From contig OX457026.1 of the NCBI GenBank assembly GCA_949752745.1, positions 31,582,411 to 31,646,410 of the forward strand: a DNA stretch of 64,000 nt, written 5' to 3'. Source of the DNA: Protula sp. h YS-2021 (taxonomy: Eukaryota > Annelida > Polychaeta > Sabellida > Serpulidae). The first letter of the stretch is position 1. Each line of letters opens with the position of its first letter. This document shows, piece after piece, positions 56,808 through 64,000 of the stretch. A program made the translations under genes and the position numbers. The notes below the pieces were generated by a model, which saw only the letters and a program-made list of their open reading frames with translations, did not search any database and was not told the DNA's origin.

Positions 56808-59548
56808 ATGCTATGTGGTGGATTTTCGGTACATCCGTCACTTATGTGGTTTTTCTTCCTTATGTGGTGGTTCTTATGAGGTAGCCACATAAGCACCCAT
56901 TGAGCACAAAACAAACCACATAAGGGAGTCCGTCAAAGTCCGTTGATCTACTGTCCTGTAACACCATCTGTTGGAAAATAATGCAACTATAAAGCTAATT
57001 TCTAAAGCAAATAAGGAGAGCAGCATTTGTTTAAATCCCGCTGTGGGGTGGGGAGAATCTTAAGAATACACCCACTGCGAACAATGTTTGTATTTTGGGG
57101 GATTTTTTGAAGAATAAACTTCAAAGTGCGTTTCCTCCTACAGTTTTTATCCGATTTCATTTATTTTTGGTATCTAGTACGAGGCAGCCCTAGATGGGTC
57201 GGGCATACGACTTGTGCTTTTTGACTCGATCTTGAATTTTGATTTTAGGGGAAATTTTTGAAGAAAATACCTCAAAATGAATCTTCTCCTACAGTTTTAT
57301 CCGTTTATTTAACTTGTGTTAATGTGTGGTTATTATTTAAACATGCACACTGGTCCGAAATATGAACCGCGCATCGACGCAATTTAAGTTAACATGCGCC
57401 GTGATCCGAAATGTGAACCGCGCATCAGCGCAAGTTAAACAAACATGCGCACTGGTCCGAAATGCGAACCGGGCACCAAAACAAGTTAAATAAACATGTG
57501 CACTGGTCTAAAATAAGAAACGCGCATCAACGCAAGCTAAATGAACATGCGCACTAGTCCGAAATGCGAACCGCTCATCAACGGAAGTTGAATAAACATG
57601 CGCACTGGTTCGAAATGCGCAACCGGACATGGACGCAAGGTAAATAAACATGCGCACTGGTTCGAAATGCGAACCGCGCATCGACGCAAGTTAAATAAAT
57701 ATGTGCACTGGTCCGATCAAAGAACCACGCATCGATGCAAGTTAAGTAATCATGCGCACTGGTCCGAAATGTGAACCGCGCATCAACGCAAGTTAAATAA
57801 ACATGCGCACTAGTCCGAAATGCGAACCGGGCATCAACTGAAGTTAAATAAACATGCGCAGTTGTCCGAAATGTGAATCGGGCATCAACGCAAGTTAAAT
57901 AAACATGTGCACTGATCTAAAATAAGAAACGTGCATCAACGCAAGCTAAATGAACATGCGCACTAATCCGAAATGCGAACCGCTCATCAACGGAAGTTGA
58001 ATAAACATGCGCACTGGTTCGAAATGCGCAACCGGACATGGACGCAAGGTAAATAAACATGCGCACTGGTTCGAAATGCGAACCGCGCATCGACGCAAGT
58101 TAAATAAATATGTGCACTGGTCCGAACAAAGAACCACGCATCGATGCAAGTTAAGTAATCATGCGCACTAGTCCGAAATGTGAACCGCGCATCAACGCAA
58201 GTTAAATAAACATGCGCACCAGTCCGAAATGCGAACCGGGCATCAACTGAAGTTAAATAAACAAGTGCAGTTGTCCGAAATGTGAACCGGGCATGGACGC
58301 AAGTGAAATAAACATACGCACTGCTTCGAAATGCGAACCGCGCATCGACGCAAGTTTAATAAATATGCGCACTGGTCCGAAATTTGAACCGCGCATCAGT
58401 GCACATTAACCAAACATGCGCACTAGTTCAAAATGTGAACCGCGCATCGATGCATGTTAAATAAACATGCGCATTTGTCTAAAACAAGAACCGTGCATCA
58501 ACGCAAATAAAAAAACATGCGCACTGGTCCGAAATGTGAACCGCGCATCAACGCAAGTTAAATAAACATGCGCATTTGTCTAAAATAAGAACCGTGCATC
58601 AACGCAAATAAAAGAAACATGCGCACTGGTTCAAAATGTGAATCTCGCATCAACGCAAGCTAAACAAACCTGCGCACTAGTCCGAAATGCGAACCGCGCA
58701 TCGACGCCAGATAAATAAACATGCGCACTGGTCCGACAAAAGAACCATGCATCGACGCAAGTTGAATAGACATGCGCAGTTTCCGAAATAAGTACCACGC
58801 ATTAAAGTACGTTAAATATATCCACTGGTCGGAAAAAAAACCACGCATCGACGCAAGTTATGTAATCATGCGCACTGGTCCGAATTGTGAACCGCGCATC
58901 AACGTAAGTTGCATAAACATACGCAGTGGTCCGAAATGCGAACCGAGCATCGACGCAAGCTAAATGAACATGCGCATTGGTTCGAAATGCGAACCACGCT
59001 TTGACGCAAGTCAAATAGATATGCGCAGTTGTCCGAAATACAAACCGCGCATCAGTGCACGTTAACCAAACATGCACGCTGGACCGAAATGTGAACCGCA
59101 CATCGACGCAAGTTAAGTTGACATGCGCCGTGATCCGAAATGTGAACCGCGCATCAACGCAAGTTAAAAAAATATGCGCAGTTTTTCCGAAGGCGAACCA
59201 CGCATTAACGCAAGTTAAATAAACATGCGCACTTGTCTAAAATAAACACCATGCATTAACGCAAGTTAAATAAATATCCGCAGTTGTGAAAGATAATTTG
59301 TAAAATATCTTTATACAGTAAAGTGCCACATATATAATTCCGTTTATTTACAAATGACACACACAAAGCATAAACATTATTGACATTGACATGACGCCTG
59401 CTGGGAACCACACAAGGGCACGGGCAAATATAAACCACCACATAAATATTTTTTATTCTCAAATAATCTTGTCCGTGACCTACCACTTAAATGCATTTCA
59501 GGCATATCAAATGCTACCACATAATGCAACCACCACATAAGATACCTC
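56808..59548. mobile_element. Element bounded by inverted TTATGTGGTGG motifs, carrying a 51-bp satellite
   Basis: The left flank has several CTTATGTGGT/TATGTGGTGG motifs (about 56811-56880). The right flank has the inverted forms, including AACCACCACATAAG at about 59527-59540. It interrupts the microsatellite of the Helitron-like element, leaving a TCCG tract on each side. The copy at 63804 has no such block between microsatellite and core. Exact borders and target duplication are unresolved, and no coding sequence is seen. Confidence 0.55.
57341..59285 (+). repeat. 51-bp satellite array, about 38 units
   Basis: The unit is roughly ACATGCGCACTGGTCCGAAA, TGCGAACCGCGCATCAACGC and AAGTTAAATAA. 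Starts at 57341, 57392 and 57443 give the 51-bp period. A block of eight units repeats as a higher-order unit of 409 bp (for example 57495 and 57904 share the same variant bases). Units differ at a handful of positions. The many open frames across it follow from 51 being divisible by three. Confidence 0.95.
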
Positions 59549-59595
59549 TCGTTGGCCGAGCCGTCTGTCCGTCCGTCCGTCCCCTCTTCAAGCTA

Positions 59596-60307
59596 AGGAC
59601 TTTGTGGACACCACTTCTATATCAACGAAGCATAATTCAGCTTTCATATTTCATACAGGCAAAATATAGGGTATAAAGATGTGCAACGTCAAGGTTTCAG
59701 TTTGATCGAAGCAAAATTGACAAATTGACAGGCTTTTGAAAATCGTCGAAAATAGACATATGTGCACATGTATAGGACTTTGTGGACACCACTTCTATAT
59801 CAACGAAGCATAATTCAGCTTTCATATTTCATACAGGCAAAATATAGGGTATAAAGATGTGCAACGTCAAGGTTTCAGTTTGATCGAAGCAAAATTGACA
59901 AATTGACAGGCTTTTGAAAATCGTCGAAAATAGACATATGTGCACATGTATAGGACTTTGTGGACACCACTTCTATATCAACGAAGCATAATTCAGCTTT
60001 CATATTTCATACAGGCAAAATATAGGGTATAAAGATGTGCAACGTTAAGGTTTCAGTTTGATCGAAGCAAAATTGACAAATTGACAGGCTTTTGAAAATC
60101 GTCGAAAATAGACATATGTGCACATGTATAGGACTTTGTTGACACCACTTCTATATCAACGAAGCATAATTCAGCTTTCATATTTCATATAGGCAACATA
60201 TAGGGTATAAAGATGTGCAACGTCAAGGTTTCAGTTTGATCGAAGCAAAATTGACAAAATGACAGGCTTTTAAAAATCGTCATAAATCGACATATATGCA
60301 AACGGAG
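59596..60307 (+). repeat. 178-bp tandem array, four units
   Basis: The motif AGGACTTTGTGGACACC starts at 59596, 59774 and 59952, with a one-base variant at 60130, giving exactly 178 bp each time. The first three units are nearly identical and the fourth is more diverged. A related single unit lies at 63875-64000. Confidence 0.95.
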
Positions 60308-60546
60308 TGGACTTCGTAGGCACCACTATATGAACGGACGTTAATTTGTTCTTAAAGCGCATTAGGTGAGTAATATTTTTAAATGATTTTTATCCTAAAG
60401 CTAATTATAATTTCAGTTGTCATATGTCATGATACGGGTGATTGGAAATGCTACACGATTTCATGCGTATAGCATTTTCATACGGTATATAATGAAATGC
60501 ATTTAGGGTTTCACGGGGGATATTGCTGCTCTCTGACAGCATCTAG

Positions 60547-62130
60547 TTGGTGGATGCTTTTCATGAGCACATTGTGCCTTCATTTCTTCTGAAATTGCAA
60601 ACAAACTGTGCACACAATAGAAACATTTTGGTTTGGCTTAAAATTTGAGGCTGCGACCTATGCGCAGCTCGTCGCGAGCGTAAATTGCAAGCAGCGGCAG
60701 AGACTGGTTGTAGCGGTTTCGATTTGTCGCGCGATCAAACCAGTCTTCAAACATGTTCAAAAATGCAGGTTTTCCGTGTACTCTCCGGTCGCATGACTAG
60801 TGTGCGAGCTGTCGTGAAACCTTGCGACCTATCGTGCGACCAGTCGTGTAGTTGCGCGACTGTATTCACGTTCAGTGGTACGACTGGTTGTTCGATTGAT
60901 CTGTCATAATTGTCAGTAATTAGACGAGATTGCACGACCAGTCGCACGACAGGTCGTACGCTCGGTAAGTACCACCAGTCGCAGCGTTGTGGTGTAGGTG
61001 TGACCGCAGTGGTAGATCGTAGACAAAACAGGAGACTAGTCACAGCCCAACACAAATCGTTCGTGTGTACAGTCGGAAGCTCCAGTATGACCTTCGCATG
61101 AGAGTCTTAGCGGCTGTTTTCATCCAGCCACGATGTCCGAATAACTTAATTGTGTCTCTAACACAGAATTAGGTACTCATACGGTCAGTTGAACTCGAAT
61201 AAAAGGACGAACGCTTTTGGTGAACTGTATTTTCATGGCTTCTTTTCTTCATTTCAAAATACATACGAAGACAAAAAAATCCAAAGCGAAGACACTGAAG
61301 TTGCAAAAAGTAAAACACTAACAAAACTGCATGATAAAGAAGTGACTTGTACATAATAATACGATTCTAGGAGGGACGGGGAAAGGGTGGGCACAATAAC
61401 AAACACAAAGAAAAAAAACATGACGTATCTATGAATTCTACACTTGTAATCCAACAAAAGAGGGGGGTGGGGTGGAACTGGGAGGGCAGTAGTGTAACGT
61501 ATATAGTAAACTACGATAAGAGAGGGGGTTGGGGCTGGAGGGCATGCGAAAACAGGTAAAGCTTAAGAGGGAAAGAAGGGGATAGAAGCGTCCGGAATTT
61601 TGATCGCTGAAAGAACTTGAAGTTGCTGCTACCTATGCTGCATGGCTGAATTTGGTAATGAAAGCGTGAGAAAAGGTTATTTATACACCAGCAACAACTC
61701 TTCGAGGGTACGCTATTGAGCACAAAGCGTGACGTATAGCGGCATGGCAAAATGGCGATATGATGTATGGGATGGGCATCGTGTGTGTCCACTTTCGAGA
61801 ATTTAGGGTGCCGAAAGTTTGCCAATCACGGGTCGAGTTTAGAAGGTTGTTCAAATCAATCATCAGCCAAGGTAAAATTTCGCTGCCTTGCTACCTGGAC
61901 AGTGAACTTCCGACAAAGTATACACTAGCGACCGTTTTAAATGAAAATAGACAAACTTTTATTTTTAAACAAAATATTGTTGAATTATTTCTGGTCTTTC
62001 TTACACTCGAGCTGCCTAGCGTCAGGTGGATTCATGCCACAAACCGACATCTATTCATGTTTCCTTAGTACCCCGCCACCGCGTAGTTTTTTGGCTCTGC
62101 CGGTTCATCTATCGACACTTCTTTGTTAGC
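60547..62130. other. HMGCS1 intron, no exon recognised
   Basis: Contains a patch at 60820-61000 with many copies of GTCGTGCGAC-like motifs in both orientations, and G-rich tracts near 61460-61540. No HMGCS1 exon or other gene is recognised. Confidence 0.45.
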
Positions 62131-62139
62131 ACACTCAAA

Positions 62140-62660
62140 CCTACATTTCTTGATCGAATTGTTGAAATATTTTAAATATAAGTAATATGTGAACTACTAA
62201 GCCATGTTGGCCCAAAAGACAGTGGCCCAGCGGGGCTTAACAAACTTACCAAATCCTTGAGCACCTGTATGATTTGGTTTACACACTCAGGCCCACATTT
62301 CTTGATCCGTTTTTAAAACTTTTTAAATATGTAAGGTGTGGGAACTGATAAAGGTAGGTATTGTAAATGAGCCAGGTCAGCCCAAGAGCAGCGTTAAAGT
62401 TGGACTTGACAGATTTACGCAATCTTTGAGCACTTGAATGCCTTTGGTAACACGCTGACGCCCAAATTTCATGATCGATTGTTGAAATGTTTCAAAAAGA
62501 GGTAGTATGGAAACTGATAATGGTCGGTGAAGTAGATGAGCTGGGTCGGCCTAACGACTTTACAGGTTTACGCAATCCTTGAATAATTCAGTGATTGTGT
62601 TAACATAGCCTGCATTTCTTGATCGATTTTTGATATATTTTAAATACTGGCAGTATGGGA
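62140..62660 (+). repeat. Diverged ~150-170-bp tandem repeat, four units
   Basis: The motif CATTTCTTGATCGATTGTTG recurs (with changes) at 62144, 62296, 62465 and 62613, and a fifth related unit appears near 63195. The unit length fits the core repeats of the Helitron-like elements here, but no Helitron ends are visible. Confidence 0.65.
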
Positions 62661-63803
62661 GCTAATAGGGATCAGGCGGTCCGTTTAACTCACCATTGAT
62701 TTTCTGTATAACTTCCGGTATTCTGGCCCCTTCCATACATCTCGTTGAGCCAAATCAACAATTGTTTCACAGAGTTTGACCCTTGGAACGACTGAAAATA
62801 AGGACTGCAACAGGGGTTAACCAATTAAAATTTTAGCCACAACCTCATAAAGTTGGTACCCCTTAGCTCGACCTCTCCACACACTAAAAGTCAACGATTT
62901 TCAACCGGAAGTTAAAACTTATATTTCAAAAACTAGAAACATGCGGCGAATAAAACTAATACAAAATCATAGTTTAATATCTTCACCATTTGTTTGCACA
63001 TTTTTAAGTCTCTCATGCCATAAGAACTTACCTTCACAGCAAAATTCCGATAGCCCTATGTTTGCAAATACACTTCCTGTTTGTGGGCAACGAGGAAATA
63101 ATTGTGGTCCGGCCCCAGGCCGTTCTACTCAAGGACAGTGGCCTAGTGGGTATTTGCGCACTTGAATGAGCTTCTTAACTCGCTCAAGCTTAGATTTCTT
63201 GTTCGATTGTTGAAATAGTTAAAGTATAGGTAGGTTGTGGAGTAACAAGGAGATATTTGGTTTTTCAATTCGCTGTGCATTTGTAAGAAAAATTATAGCT
63301 CGTCATAGCGTTTTTTTTATTATTATTCCTGAACTGTAACCGGCAGTGTGGCCACAGGCCTGGAAAATCATGAAAAGTGATTCCGAATTTTGTGTGACCA
63401 TCTGATAGTCCAGTACTTTGACTCAGTATGCGAGGTTGCACTTGTTCTCTAACTCAGAACTTCGTTTGTATGTTTATTGGGGTGTATATAGAGGGCGAGG
63501 GGTGGCGGAGGGGTCAGTCTGAAATTGTTGGAGGTCTTGCCCTCGGAATTCCTATTTTATGCATTATTCGGTTCACGGTGTAGAGATGATTGGTGGTTGA
63601 GAAGGGGGAGGCGGTTGGGGTGGGGATTTGGAGAGGGGAGGTGTCAACATTGTATATACCTTAAAAGAAAAACAAAAAGTCATGAGAGAAGTGGCGTACC
63701 TCGCATTTAGTGACTATGTATGTATGACCACGGCCGAAATTCGGAAGAACTGAAATGATCGTGGTATAATCGTTTGTGCAGGGACTTTCTGATACAATTT
63801 GTA
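62661..63803. other. HMGCS1 intron, no exon recognised
   Basis: Includes a fifth diverged unit of the preceding repeat near 63180-63240 and G-rich patches near 63495-63650. No coding exon is recognised. Confidence 0.4.
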
Positions 63804-64000
63804 TCCCCCGTGAAACGTAGGGATATAGGTTTGAACTTGTCTGTCTGTCCGTCTGTCCCACTTGATGATAAATACCTTGTGGAGTCCACTTCTCTATTAA
63901 CTAAAGTGGTTAGAGCTTTTTATCATTCATATAACGAGCGAATGTAGGTGTGCAACGTCAAGGTTTCAGTTTGATCCATCAAAAATTGTCAGAATTACAG
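63804..64000 (+). mobile_element. Helitron-like element, 5' part (runs off the window)
   Basis: Starts after A with TCCCCCGTGAAACGTAGGGA, then TCTGTCTGTCCGTCTG, then a core unit related to the 178-bp array, sharing GTGCAACGTCAAGGTTTCAG. It is a sister of the element at 56730 but without the satellite insertion. Confidence 0.75.

Larger units (their letters stand above)
56730..60546 (+). mobile_element. Helitron-like element with nested satellite insertion, in HMGCS1 intron
   Basis: Begins after A at 56730 with TCCCCCGT-GAA-ACGGAGGGA, followed by a (TCCG)n tract. Near the end TTTCACGGGGGATA repeats the start in inverted orientation, followed by the hairpin TGCTG-CTCTCTGA-CAGCA and CTAG at 60543-60546, then T. 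These are canonical Helitron-type ends. Its own parts are 56730 to about 56800 and about 59549-60546 (microsatellite, four 178-bp units, tail), together ~1.1 kb, close to the neighbouring 1037-bp element. The 2.7 kb between is a separate insertion. Another copy begins at 63804. Confidence 0.8.

Noticed and set aside
57341..59285. CRISPR-like look of the 51-bp array
   Set aside because: Units are contiguous with no unique spacers, and the host is an animal; it is a satellite.

Overview
This window is animal nuclear DNA. It is AT-rich, its genes are split by many GT-AG introns, and it is dense with transposable elements. SAS-6, SOSS-C and HMG-CoA synthase all match the animal versions closely. 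The mobile-element mix (Helitron-like elements with tetranucleotide microsatellites and core minisatellites like the bivalve 'pearl' elements, Ty3/mag-type and CR1/Jockey-type retroelements, fold-back elements, hAT-type miniature elements) fits a marine invertebrate. I cannot fix the phylum from sequence alone.

Three host genes are supported. (1) SASS6, the centriole cartwheel protein, lies on the minus strand at 2589-12198. I can place 15 coding exons whose phases all join, giving a predicted 732-residue protein. (2) INIP (SOSS-C, a subunit of the SOSS single-stranded-DNA-binding complex) lies on the minus strand at 20249-23288. Three coding exons are visible, the first exon is unresolved, and a polyproline stretch sits where the human protein has none. 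(3) HMGCS1 (cytosolic HMG-CoA synthase) begins on the plus strand at 54484. Two coding exons are present and the rest lies beyond the window, after an intron of at least 8.5 kb filled with repeats. The three genes have unrelated jobs and show no sign of working together.

Layout: 1-2.4 kb, gene-poor with one Helitron-like element; 2.6-12.2 kb, SASS6; 12.2-20.2 kb, intergenic with two copies of a SINE-like repeat, a long hairpin and a 1.4-kb palindromic-TIR element; 20.2-23.5 kb, INIP; 23.5-28.9 kb, a fold-back element, a hAT-type element, Helitron-like pieces and a LINE; 28.9-38 kb, a tangle of duplicated miniature elements, a 2.8-kb fold-back with ~750-bp arms, and a broken PHD-like zinc finger of transposon type; 40.1-43.8 kb, a decayed Ty3-type retroelement; 43.9-49.7 kb, LINE remnants and a cluster of three fold-back elements; 49.9-53.8 kb, two inverted-repeat elements; 54.5-64 kb, the 5' part of HMGCS1 and a chain of Helitron-like insertions, one carrying a ~1.9-kb 51-bp satellite.

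The main interest is in the mobile elements. A fold-back family makes exact 9-bp target duplications and builds its inverted repeats from ~15-bp units; one copy holds a 101-bp fragment identical to a LINE about 1 kb away. At least nine Helitron-like insertions share an architecture but have different end sequences, and one of them has swallowed a satellite-bearing element. Two unrelated-looking elements have terminal repeats built from short perfect palindromes. All coordinates and alignments were read by eye, without database searches.
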